Position numbers and translations under genes: made by a program. The notes under the pieces are model-generated. The model was not told the DNA's origin, searched no databases, and saw only the letters and a list, made by a program, of their open reading frames with translations. From Methanobacteriota archaeon (GTDB lineage: Archaea; Thermoplasmatota; Thermoplasmata; RBG-16-68-12), in contig VBLS01000182.1 in the NCBI GenBank assembly GCA_005878635.1, positions 1-8,182 on the forward strand: a stretch of DNA of 8,182 bases, read 5' to 3'. Positions 1-8,018 of the stretch are shown piece after piece. Every line of letters begins with the position of its first letter. Position 1 is the stretch's first letter.

Positions 1-182
1 CATGTCACGAGCGGAGGGATGCGTTTCCATGGTCTCTCCTTTGCGCGTACGATGCCCGGAAGCTGATCCCCGAGCGACACGCCGCCGCCTTCTGGGATGT
101 CCTGCGGAACCACAGCCATCTCATCCCCGCGGGGGAACTCGGGGTCGCGCTGGAATTATTCCCGGACGGAGGCGGCTCGTGA
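1..182 (+). CDS. MEDS-domain protein, C-terminal fragment (5' end outside window)
   Basis: An open frame enters from the left edge and ends at TGA 180-182, giving 59 readable residues with no start codon in view. The piece contains the stretch LLCAYDARKLIPERH followed by FWDVLRNHSHLI. This matches the usual end of MEDS (methanogen/methylotroph DcmR sensory) domains, where a hydrophobic strand plus 'C-x-Y-D' is followed by a helix ending near 'LRxHxxxI'. MEDS domains are thought to be sensory modules of archaeal and methylotroph signalling proteins; the ligand is unknown. The stop overlaps the GTG start of the next gene (GTGA, 179-182), so the two are probably co-transcribed and translationally coupled. 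Codon use is GC-rich like the neighbours. Whether other domains, such as a histidine kinase, precede this one cannot be seen. The family call rests on a short match. Confidence 0.7.
   Translation, partial: CHERRDAFPWSLLCAYDARKLIPERHAAAFWDVLRNHSHLIPAGELGVALELFPDGGGS
168..172 (+). promoter_or_regulatory. Shine-Dalgarno site for the second MEDS gene
   Basis: GGAGG lies 6 bases before GTG 179. It lies inside the end of the preceding coding region and supports the GTG as the start, rather than the ATG at position 2 in the same frame. Confidence 0.6.
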
Positions 183-997
183 TCGACGTCCGCGAGGCGA
201 TCGAGGAGGTCCGGCAGCGGACGGGCGACCAGGCGTATTGGCACGCCCTCGAGATGGTCCTCGGGACCTTGACCGCGAGGACGCTGCGATCCACCCTCCG
301 CTTGAAAATCCGCGGGGAGGACCTGTCCGAGCGGGAGCGCGTTGCCAAGGGGCTTGCGGAAATATTCTCCGCGCAGGCCGCCACGGTCGACAATCTCGCC
401 CGCCGCGAAGCGGCCCTCCGGGGACCGCGGCCGCGTGAAGCAGCCCTGCAGGAATTGGAGACGCACAGTCACTGGGTCGATTTCTCGGACCCGGCGAACG
501 AAGCTCGGCGAGCGATGGGCTTCGTCAAGCGAGGGATCGAACGAGGCGCGAAGGTCGTCGCACTACTGCCTTCGCCCGACATCGAGGCGTATCGCCGCGA
601 GCTCGTCGAGTCCGAATGCGGGGAGGATCTCGACTCCGGCCGAGTGTCCCTGGAATCGGTGGACGACCGCCTCGAGATGTTGAAGACTGCCGGCGTCCTC
701 GCGGTGCTCCTCCTCTCGATCCAAGGCCTCATCCAGGTCGCGCGGGGCCAAGGATATCCGGAGGTTTGGTTGGTCGGAAAAATCGCATCGTCCCTTTTCG
801 CCTCGGCGCCCCAGTACCCGGCCCTCACCCTGCGAATCGAAGCGGCCCTGGATTCCCTCACGAGAACCCTCCCCCTTTCCCTGTACTGTCCGATGCCCGA
901 TCATTTCCCGGGAGAGCCGGGGCTGATGGCCATGTTCCTGTCGGGCCACGGATGGGCCTCGATCCTCGACACCGCGCTCGGACCCACGCCCAGTTGA
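179..997 (+). CDS. MEDS-like sensory domain protein
   Basis: This gene encodes 272 aa. I chose the GTG at 179 because a GGAGG site precedes it and because the bases before it code for another protein in a different frame. Residues 1-90 are charged and probably helical and match no family I recognise. Residues 95-265 look like a divergent MEDS domain: a first strand with HSHWVDFSDP, a helix ending FVKRGIERGAK, a strand VVALLPSP, then VWLVGKIASSLF, and a late helix/strand TRTLPLSLYCP near the C-terminus. The usual terminal 'C-Q-Y-D' signature is replaced by YCPMPDHF, so ligand binding may differ. No kinase, HTH or membrane segment is seen, although residues 171-188 are quite hydrophobic. It overlaps the upstream MEDS gene by 4 bases, which points to a paired sensory or regulatory role. 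MEDS is a family-level inference from the fold pattern. Confidence 0.72.
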   Translation: MIDVREAIEEVRQRTGDQAYWHALEMVLGTLTARTLRSTLRLKIRGEDLSERERVAKGLAEIFSAQAATVDNLARREAALRGPRPREAALQELETHSHWVDFSDPANEARRAMGFVKRGIERGAKVVALLPSPDIEAYRRELVESECGEDLDSGRVSLESVDDRLEMLKTAGVLAVLLLSIQGLIQVARGQGYPEVWLVGKIASSLFASAPQYPALTLRIEAALDSLTRTLPLSLYCPMPDHFPGEPGLMAMFLSGHGWASILDTALGPTPS

Positions 998-1072
998 CGA
1001 CGGAGCGTTCCACGCCATATGTCCTAGCGATACATCCCGCCCACCCTGGACATTCCACGAAGCACCCGAAAC

Positions 1073-2074
1073 ATGAAATCGGCCGACGGGTTGATGGGAC
1101 CGGGTCCGCCATTGGCTTCGAAAAGAGTCCTGGATTGGTTGCTTGAGGACGACCAGCCTGCCGTCCAATACCTGACGTTGAAAGAGCTCGTTGGAAAGGC
1201 GGAAGACGATCCGGAGGTCCAAGACGCGAAGGAACTCATTCCGAAGAAAGGGTGGGCCGCAGACGTTCTGGCCCGGCAGAATCCCGAGGGTTGGTGGGTG
1301 GGCCCCGAGAGCCTGTACCAGCCGAAGTACCTCTCGACGAATTGGATGCTCCTCGTCCTGTCCGACCTCGCGTTGACGATGGACGACCCGCGAATCGAGA
1401 GGGCCTGTGACCTATGGATCCGTCGATACTCCAGGCCGGACGGAGGTTTCGCCATCGAGCGCGACAAGAAGGCGCACCTGTGCACGACAGGCAACATGGC
1501 GCGCGCACTCGTCCGTTTTGGATACGCGGACCATCCCGACGTCGCACGAGCGTTCGAATGGTTCGTCGAGCACCGCGACAAGAACGGGGGATGGAGCTGC
1601 TTCGGGAGCGGCCGGAACCTCGACTCATGGGAGCCGATGAGTGCGTTCGCCGTCTATCCGAAGAAGAGGTGGACCGAAGCGATGAAGCGAGCCGTGGAGG
1701 CCGGGGCCGAGTTCTACCTGCAGCGGGAACTTCACCGCCAGGGGGAGCATTACGAACCTTGGTATCGCTTCCACTATCCTACGCACTACTACTACGATCT
1801 CCTCGTCGGCCTCGATTTCATGACGGCCCTCGGATACGGGGAGGACCCCCGCATGAGGCACGCAATTTCCCATTTGAAAGAGAAGCGCCGGTCCGACGGA
1901 CGATGGAACCTCGACGCGATTCATCCGGATGTCGAGGGCTCGATCGCGGAGTGGTATGCGAAGCATCCGAAGCACGCGCCCGTGCCATTCGGGATCGAGG
2001 CCGTAGGCAAGCCCAGCAAGATGATCACCCTTCGAGCGATGATCGTCCTTGAGCGGCTCGAGCGGACGAAGTAG
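1073..2074 (+). CDS. Prenyltransferase/squalene-oxidase-repeat (alpha/alpha toroid) protein
   Basis: The protein is 333 aa and appears soluble, with no signal peptide or membrane segment. Repeated glycine/tryptophan turns mark the alpha/alpha-barrel repeats of terpenoid cyclases and protein prenyltransferases: RQNPEGWW (68-75), RPDGGFA (121-127), KNGGWSCFG (170-178) and RSDGRWNLD (273-281). Between them are helices such as LCTTGNMARALVRFG (136-150), and an aromatic cluster HYPTHYYYDLLVGLDF lies at 234-249. The squalene-hopene cyclase DxDD acid motif is absent, and the length is about half that of a hopene cyclase, so it is unlikely to be a true triterpene cyclase. Its substrate, if any, is unknown. 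ATG 1073 is used here. An in-frame ATG at 1094 (residue 8) is possible, and neither has a strong ribosome-binding site. It lies 75 bases after the MEDS gene and is convergent with malate synthase (22-base gap). Confidence 0.75.
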   Translation: MKSADGLMGPGPPLASKRVLDWLLEDDQPAVQYLTLKELVGKAEDDPEVQDAKELIPKKGWAADVLARQNPEGWWVGPESLYQPKYLSTNWMLLVLSDLALTMDDPRIERACDLWIRRYSRPDGGFAIERDKKAHLCTTGNMARALVRFGYADHPDVARAFEWFVEHRDKNGGWSCFGSGRNLDSWEPMSAFAVYPKKRWTEAMKRAVEAGAEFYLQRELHRQGEHYEPWYRFHYPTHYYYDLLVGLDFMTALGYGEDPRMRHAISHLKEKRRSDGRWNLDAIHPDVEGSIAEWYAKHPKHAPVPFGIEAVGKPSKMITLRAMIVLERLERTK

Positions 2075-2096
2075 ACTCGGCGAGTGTAACGGTTTC

Positions 2097-3698
<1,602 letters not shown>

Positions 3699-3922
3699 CC
3701 GGCCGTTGCCCAATCGAGGCGTTCGCGCTCGGAAGGCATCAGCTTTGCGTACAGGACGGGTGGCAGATCGCTCCCACCCGAAGGCTCCACGCGACCGGCC
3801 ATCGCCGGGCCAACGTCTTTGGCGAGCACGGCCATCCACGGCCCATGCAGGACCTGGAGCCAAAACCTATTGCCTTCGAGGGAGATGAGCCGGCGACGGA
3901 TGGAGAGCCGAGGGGCGAGACC
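3699..3922. other. Divergent intergenic spacer between aceB and the HTH_10-Ogt gene
   Basis: These 224 bases separate the two divergent start codons and must hold both promoters. Both flanking frames remain open into it, but their translations are arginine-rich and resemble no protein family. The most A/T-rich stretch is caaaacctattg at 3861-3872. An A-rich BRE-like block followed by a weak TATA-like element would place a transcript start near 3890, ahead of the ribosome-binding site at 3910-3915. This is only a candidate. No convincing TATA box was found for aceB, and no strong palindromic operator was seen. Confidence 0.4.
3910..3915 (+). promoter_or_regulatory. Shine-Dalgarno site for the HTH_10-Ogt gene
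   Basis: GAGGGG sits 7 bases before GTG 3923. The in-frame ATG at 3845 has no such site, and the 26 codons between them encode an acidic, low-complexity stretch. GTG 3923 is therefore preferred. Confidence 0.5.
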
Positions 3923-5125
3923 GTGACGACCCAGGTGACGTTCGCAACTCGCGCGCCCGGTCCGCTCCAAGACCTGACGGAGCGGAAACCCGGCCTCGCG
4001 ATCGACGCGTATCCGCTGGGAGCCATGCTCCTCCTTCGGTTCCTGGGGGACGCCGAGGGCATCGAGGATGCGCCGGAACTCCGGGAGTCCGATCGGGAGG
4101 TCCTCTATCAGAACCGCTCCGGTAAGGAGGTTACGTTCCTCCTGAGCGGAGGCAAGCCGGAGGAGGAATCGATCGCGTCGCTTGCCGCCGACAACGCGCA
4201 CATCCTCCCTCCGATCCGATGGCAGCGGGGCGAGGCCCTCATCACCCTCCTCCTCGAGGACGGCGCGGACCCGCGGACCGTCCTCGACCGATTCCCCGAG
4301 GCGCGCCTCGTGTCCAAGCACCGCCCCGTCGGGCGCCAGGGGACCATCGGGGCCCTCTCGTCGCCGCTGTTCCTCCCGAAGCTCACGGAGAAACAGGCCC
4401 GCGCGCTGCTCGCCGCCTTCGACGCGGGCTACTACGAATTCCCCCGGAACGTCACGACGGAGGACGTGAGCTTGTCCCTCGGGATCGCGCGGAGCACCTT
4501 CGAGCAGCACTTGAACCGAGCGGAACACCACGTCATCCGCGCGATGCTGCCGATGGTCCGGATGCGATCGGGCCGGCCCCACGCGGAGGCCCTCGAGGTG
4601 TACTCCAAGTTCAGCCGCGAGCTCGGTTTGTACGTCCAGCTGGAGGTCCTAGGCGACCGCGTCGCAGCCGTGAGCCTTGCGAAGAAGGCTTCCCCCGCAA
4701 GTATCGGGGAGGACCATCCCTACCTCGCCCGGATCCTCGAACACGTGCGGACGGGGGAGGGAGACCTGCGGGACATCCCGCTCCACCTCGAGGTCGGCCC
4801 CTTCGAACGCGAGGTCTTAGAATTCCTGCGGACGATCCCTCCCGGCACGACGATGACCTACGGGGAGGTGGCCCGGCGGCTCGGCCGGCCGAACGCGTCG
4901 CGGGCGGTCGGGACCGCATGTGCCCGCAATCCTGCGGTCATCGTGATCCCATGCCACCGCGTCGTCCCGAAGGCCGGCGGCCTGGGCGAATACTCCGCGA
5001 TCGGCGGGCGAGAGACGAAGAAGAAGCTGCTCGTCGCGGAAGGCTTTGAGGTCGAAGCGAACGCGTCTTCGGTGCGTCAGGACTCGTCGAAACCGAAGGG
5101 GCCTCGCCGGCGTTCGCCGATTTGA
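3923..5125 (+). CDS. ogt: HTH_10 regulator fused to O6-methylguanine-DNA methyltransferase
   Basis: From GTG 3923 the protein is 400 aa; an upstream ATG at 3845 would add 26 residues. Residues 1-150 look like the N-terminal region of archaeal bacterio-opsin-activator regulators. Residues 152-214 are a clear HTH_10 helix-turn-helix, with LTEKQARALLAAFDAGYYEF, then TTEDVSLSLGIARSTFEQHL and NRAEHHVIRAM. Residues 220-375 are a complete Ogt/MGMT: an RNase-H-like N-lobe (FSRELGLYVQLEVLGDRV), then TMTYGEVARRLGRPNASRAV, the acceptor motif VIPCHRVV with Cys344 and His345, and VAEG with Glu373 completing the triad. Arg327 and Asn336 match the human Arg128 finger and Asn137. The Ogt part repairs O6-alkylguanine by irreversible transfer of the alkyl group to Cys344. 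Only two cysteines exist (333 and 344), so there is no Ada-type zinc/phosphotriester domain. It may regulate as well as repair; that is inference. It ends in a basic tail and converges on oppF with 11 bases between them. Confidence 0.93.
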   Translation: MTTQVTFATRAPGPLQDLTERKPGLAIDAYPLGAMLLLRFLGDAEGIEDAPELRESDREVLYQNRSGKEVTFLLSGGKPEEESIASLAADNAHILPPIRWQRGEALITLLLEDGADPRTVLDRFPEARLVSKHRPVGRQGTIGALSSPLFLPKLTEKQARALLAAFDAGYYEFPRNVTTEDVSLSLGIARSTFEQHLNRAEHHVIRAMLPMVRMRSGRPHAEALEVYSKFSRELGLYVQLEVLGDRVAAVSLAKKASPASIGEDHPYLARILEHVRTGEGDLRDIPLHLEVGPFEREVLEFLRTIPPGTTMTYGEVARRLGRPNASRAVGTACARNPAVIVIPCHRVVPKAGGLGEYSAIGGRETKKKLLVAEGFEVEANASSVRQDSSKPKGPRRRSPI

Positions 5126-5136
5126 TCGGCCCGATG

Positions 5137-6513
5137 TCATGCCTGCGGTTGCGGATAGAGGTAGCAGGCGACCGAGTGACCGGGCGCCACCTCGACCCAG
5201 GCCGGCTCCAGAGGCGGTGGAAATTCGAGGACGATCGACCCCTCTGCGAGGGCGACCTCGCGGATCGCCTGGAAGGCCATCCCGCCCGCCTCGGCCGCTC
5301 GGCCGCGGACGAGGTCGGCGACGACTTGCCGTTGCGCCTCGGTGGGTCGCGATCCGCCGAAGAGTAACCTCAGGCGGTTTCCCTCCATCGAGACCTCGGA
5401 CAGGGCCGGCAGCGTCGACGCGTGGGGGTTTCGAGAAGAGTCGAACAGATAGGCCGCGGCCGAGGCCGCGTCGCGGGGGCTCCAACCGCAGTGGGGCATG
5501 ACCGCGTTGCATCGGGTGTGGAAACGGCAACCCGTAGGAGGGTCCACGGGACTCGGCACGTCGCCGGGGAGGAGGATCTTCTCCCGTCGCCTCTTCGGGT
5601 CCGGAACGGGGACCGCGGACAGCAACGCCTTCGTATACGGATGGAGGGGGGACCCGAACAGTTCGCGGGTCGGGGCCTCTTCGACGATCCGGCCCAGATA
5701 CATCACCGCCACGCGATCGGCCATGTGGCGGACGACGCTCAAGTTGTGCGTGATCAGGAGATAGGTGAGGCCCTGCCGCCGTTGGATGTCCTTGAGCAAG
5801 TTGAGGATCTGGGCCTGCACCGACACATCGAGGGCGCTCGTCGGCTCGTCGAGCAGGAGGAACTCAGGCTCGGGGGCGAGGGCTCGGGCGATCGCGATCC
5901 GCTGCCGCTGTCCGCCGGAGAACTCGTGAGGGAACCGATAGAGGTGGTCCGGCCTCAGGCCGACCTCTTGGAGCAGCTGGGCGACGCGCTCCATCGCCTC
6001 GGGTCGGGTCATCTGGTTGTTGATGAGGATCGGCTCCGCGAGGATGTCCTTCACGAGCATCCTCGGATCGAGCGACGTGAAGGGATCCTGGAACACCGGT
6101 TGCATCCGCCTCCGAAGCGGCTTGAAGGCCCGGGTCCGGAGGCGGGTGATCGCGTAAGGATCGAGGCCGTCGCCTTGAGGTCCCTTCGGGCTACGCATCG
6201 CGCCGTCGTCCTGCGCGATCCGGTGCCAACGGTCCCTGGCGCTCGCGTACAGATTCGCGGGGACGTTGAACAGGACTTCGCCGGAGGTCGGAGGGATGAG
6301 CCGCAACAGGAGCCGTCCGAGGGTGGTCTTCCCGCATCCGCTCTCCCCGACGAGGGCGAGCGTCTCCCCGCGTCGGACGAACAGATCGACCCCATCGACC
6401 GCCCGGACCTGGGCGATCGTCCGGCGGAGGACTCCGCCCTTCACCGGAAAGTGCTTCTTCAGGCCCACGGCGCCAACGAGGATCTCATGCGCCTGGCGAT
6501 CGCTCGGCAGCAC
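5137..6513 (-). CDS. oppF: Peptide ABC importer ATPase OppF/DppF type, with C-terminal insertion
   Basis: This cytoplasmic ATPase subunit powers oligo- or dipeptide import together with OppD. GTG 6513 is preferred: GAGGAAGGGGG lies just upstream, and it gives 458 aa starting immediately before the conserved domain. The frame is open to an ATG at 6609, which would overlap oppD far more. Visible motifs are Walker A GESGCGKTT (56-64), Q-loop VFQDP with Gln142, signature SGGQRQR (199-205), Walker B LLLDEP (219-224) and switch His256. The C-terminal oligopeptide/dipeptide extension has Cys329, Cys335, Cys342 and Cys450. In relatives such a four-cysteine set can hold an Fe-S cluster. About 90 extra residues (roughly 348-436) lie between the third and fourth cysteines, and about 35 extra lie between Walker A and the Q-loop, so it is well over the usual ~330 aa. 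The start overlaps the end of oppD by 29 bases, indicating one operon. The substrate cannot be told from sequence. Confidence 0.95.
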   Translation of the reverse strand: MLPSDRQAHEILVGAVGLKKHFPVKGGVLRRTIAQVRAVDGVDLFVRRGETLALVGESGCGKTTLGRLLLRLIPPTSGEVLFNVPANLYASARDRWHRIAQDDGAMRSPKGPQGDGLDPYAITRLRTRAFKPLRRRMQPVFQDPFTSLDPRMLVKDILAEPILINNQMTRPEAMERVAQLLQEVGLRPDHLYRFPHEFSGGQRQRIAIARALAPEPEFLLLDEPTSALDVSVQAQILNLLKDIQRRQGLTYLLITHNLSVVRHMADRVAVMYLGRIVEEAPTRELFGSPLHPYTKALLSAVPVPDPKRRREKILLPGDVPSPVDPPTGCRFHTRCNAVMPHCGWSPRDAASAAAYLFDSSRNPHASTLPALSEVSMEGNRLRLLFGGSRPTEAQRQVVADLVRGRAAEAGGMAFQAIREVALAEGSIVLEFPPPLEPAWVEVAPGHSVACYLYPQPQA

Positions 6514-8005
6514 GGGAACCCCCTTCCTCGTAGAGGAAACACGCGACGCGGCGGCCGTCCCCTTGGGGGAGCAAGCGAGGCTCCTCCGTCTTGCATCGCG
6601 CGAACGCATACTTGCAACGAGGATGGAACCGGCAGCCGGACGGTGGGCTCAGGAGATCCGGGACCGTCCCCGCGATCGTCGGCAACGGCGCGTCCGAGGG
6701 GACCTCCTTGTCGAGGGAGACGATCGACTCGAGCAATCCCTCGGTGTACGGATGGAGCGGATGCGCAAAGAGGTCGCCGACCGGCGCCTCTTCAACGATC
6801 TTGCCGGCATACATGACCGCGACCCGATCGCACAGTTCCGCGATCACCGCGAGGTCATGGGTGATGTAGAGGATCGAGGAATGGATCCGCTCGCGGAGGT
6901 CCCGGACCAACGTGAGGATCTGGGCCTGCGTCGTCACGTCGAGTGAGGTCGTCGGCTCGTCGGCAATCATGAGGGCCGGATCGCACGCGAGGGCCATCGC
7001 GATCATCACCCGTTGCTGCATGCCGCCGCTGAGCTCGTGCGGGTATTCGTTGTACACCTTGTGCGGCTCCGAGATCCGCACGTTCTTCAGCTGTTCGAGC
7101 ACGCGGCGGCGGGCCTCTTCCTCGATCGGTCGCATCAGGATCCGGTGGAGGACCGGAATCGACATGACCAGTTTGAAGAGGACCTGCCGCGACCGGAACT
7201 GCGCTTGGGCCGCGAGCCGGCGCCGGTCGTCCTCCGAGGACGCGACTCCGGAGAGGACCCGCCACTCGCGGGTCATCCATTCCGACTCGAGCACATCGAG
7301 TTCGCGAGCGAGCCGAAGGAACCAGGCATAGCGCGTCCTCGACCGTTCCGAGAGGCGCCGGATCCTCGCGAGGCGCTCCTCCATCTGGAGGCCGGACCGA
7401 TCGATGATCGCGGCGACCTTCTCGACTGGAAGGGCGCTCTGGAGACAGAAATCGGTGAGGAGCCGTTCCCGCTGCGCCGCATCGGGATGCGTCACCGCCT
7501 CCTTGAACAGCTCGAGGTCCTCGTCGGTGATCGCTTTCCGTGCGAGCAGGCGATCGCAGATCATCTTCCGCCGCTGATAGATCAGGACCTCCGCGATCTG
7601 GTAGCCCACCGGCAGGACCGGGTTCAAGGAAGACATCGGTTCCTGGAAGATCATCGAGACCTCGCGGCCGCGGACCTTGGCCATCCGCGCGCGGTGCCTC
7701 CGGAGGGCACTGTCGTTCCGGACGAGCTTCGGTTTGCCTCCGAGCCCGCGGTGCACAGTCGCTTCGTTCTCGCTCCCCGCGAGGAGGTTGATCCCGCGGA
7801 ACCAAATGGCGCCCGAGGCGATCCGGCCCGGCGGGGTCGGGATCAGGTACATGATCGAGAGCGCGGTGACGGACTTCCCGCACCCGCTCTCGCCGACCAG
7901 GCCGAGGACCTCGCCCTCCTGGATGTCGAAGTCGACGCCGTCCGCGGCCCGGATCACCCCGCGGGGCGTCAGGAACTCCGTCTGCAACCCTTGGACGGAC
8001 AGCAA
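6485..8005 (-). CDS. oppD: Peptide ABC importer ATPase OppD/DppD type, with large helical insertion
   Basis: This is the first of two ATPase subunits of a peptide importer. From TTG 8005 it is 506 aa; a CTG at 8014 may be the true start (see findings). Motifs are Walker A GESGCGKSV (38-46), Q-loop MIFQEPMSSLNP with Gln121, signature LSGGMQQRV (325-333), Walker B LMIADEP (345-351), D-loop SLD (354-356) and switch His383. The C-terminal peptide-transporter extension has Cys458, Cys464, Cys471 and Cys489 at normal spacing, a possible Fe-S site by homology. The distance from Q-loop to signature is 204 residues, against about 60 in E. coli OppD. The extra segment (about 145-305) is charged and likely helical. 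Another 28 or so extra residues lie before the Q-loop. The frame is unbroken and all ATPase motifs are intact, so it should be functional. It lies between the permease gene and oppF. Confidence 0.95.
   Translation of the reverse strand: MLSVQGLQTEFLTPRGVIRAADGVDFDIQEGEVLGLVGESGCGKSVTALSIMYLIPTPPGRIASGAIWFRGINLLAGSENEATVHRGLGGKPKLVRNDSALRRHRARMAKVRGREVSMIFQEPMSSLNPVLPVGYQIAEVLIYQRRKMICDRLLARKAITDEDLELFKEAVTHPDAAQRERLLTDFCLQSALPVEKVAAIIDRSGLQMEERLARIRRLSERSRTRYAWFLRLARELDVLESEWMTREWRVLSGVASSEDDRRRLAAQAQFRSRQVLFKLVMSIPVLHRILMRPIEEEARRRVLEQLKNVRISEPHKVYNEYPHELSGGMQQRVMIAMALACDPALMIADEPTTSLDVTTQAQILTLVRDLRERIHSSILYITHDLAVIAELCDRVAVMYAGKIVEEAPVGDLFAHPLHPYTEGLLESIVSLDKEVPSDAPLPTIAGTVPDLLSPPSGCRFHPRCKYAFARCKTEEPRLLPQGDGRRVACFLYEEGGSRAAERSPGA
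6519..6529 (-). promoter_or_regulatory. Ribosome-binding site for oppF, embedded in oppD
   Basis: On the minus strand this reads GAGGAAGGGGG and ends 5 bases before GTG 6513. It lies in the oppD codons for Glu-Glu-Gly-Gly near the OppD C-terminus. It decides the oppF start in favour of the GTG. Confidence 0.5.
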
Positions 8006-8018
8006 GGGCGACAGTCCC

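Noticed and set aside
2..178. N-terminal extension of the second MEDS protein from ATG at position 2
   Set aside because: The same bases encode a MEDS C-terminus in another frame, the extension is arginine/proline-rich, and a good ribosome-binding site precedes GTG 179.
998..1072. Promoter for the toroid protein in the 75-base gap after the MEDS gene
   Set aside because: Only a weak catatg-like stretch is present, with no convincing BRE/TATA arrangement; read-through from the MEDS genes is equally possible.
2075..2085. Short perfect palindrome actcg-g-cgagt between two convergent stop codons, as a terminator
   Set aside because: A 5-base stem with no T-run after it on either strand is too short to support a terminator call.
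3699..3863. 55-codon N-terminal extension of malate synthase
   Set aside because: Starting at ATG 3698 gives the family length of 533 aa, and the extension is arginine-rich and unlike known malate synthases.
5422..6816. 464-codon + strand frame opposite oppF and the end of oppD
   Set aside because: Antisense shadow of two clear ATPase genes; the translation is rich in Arg, Gly, Asp and Glu with no family motif.
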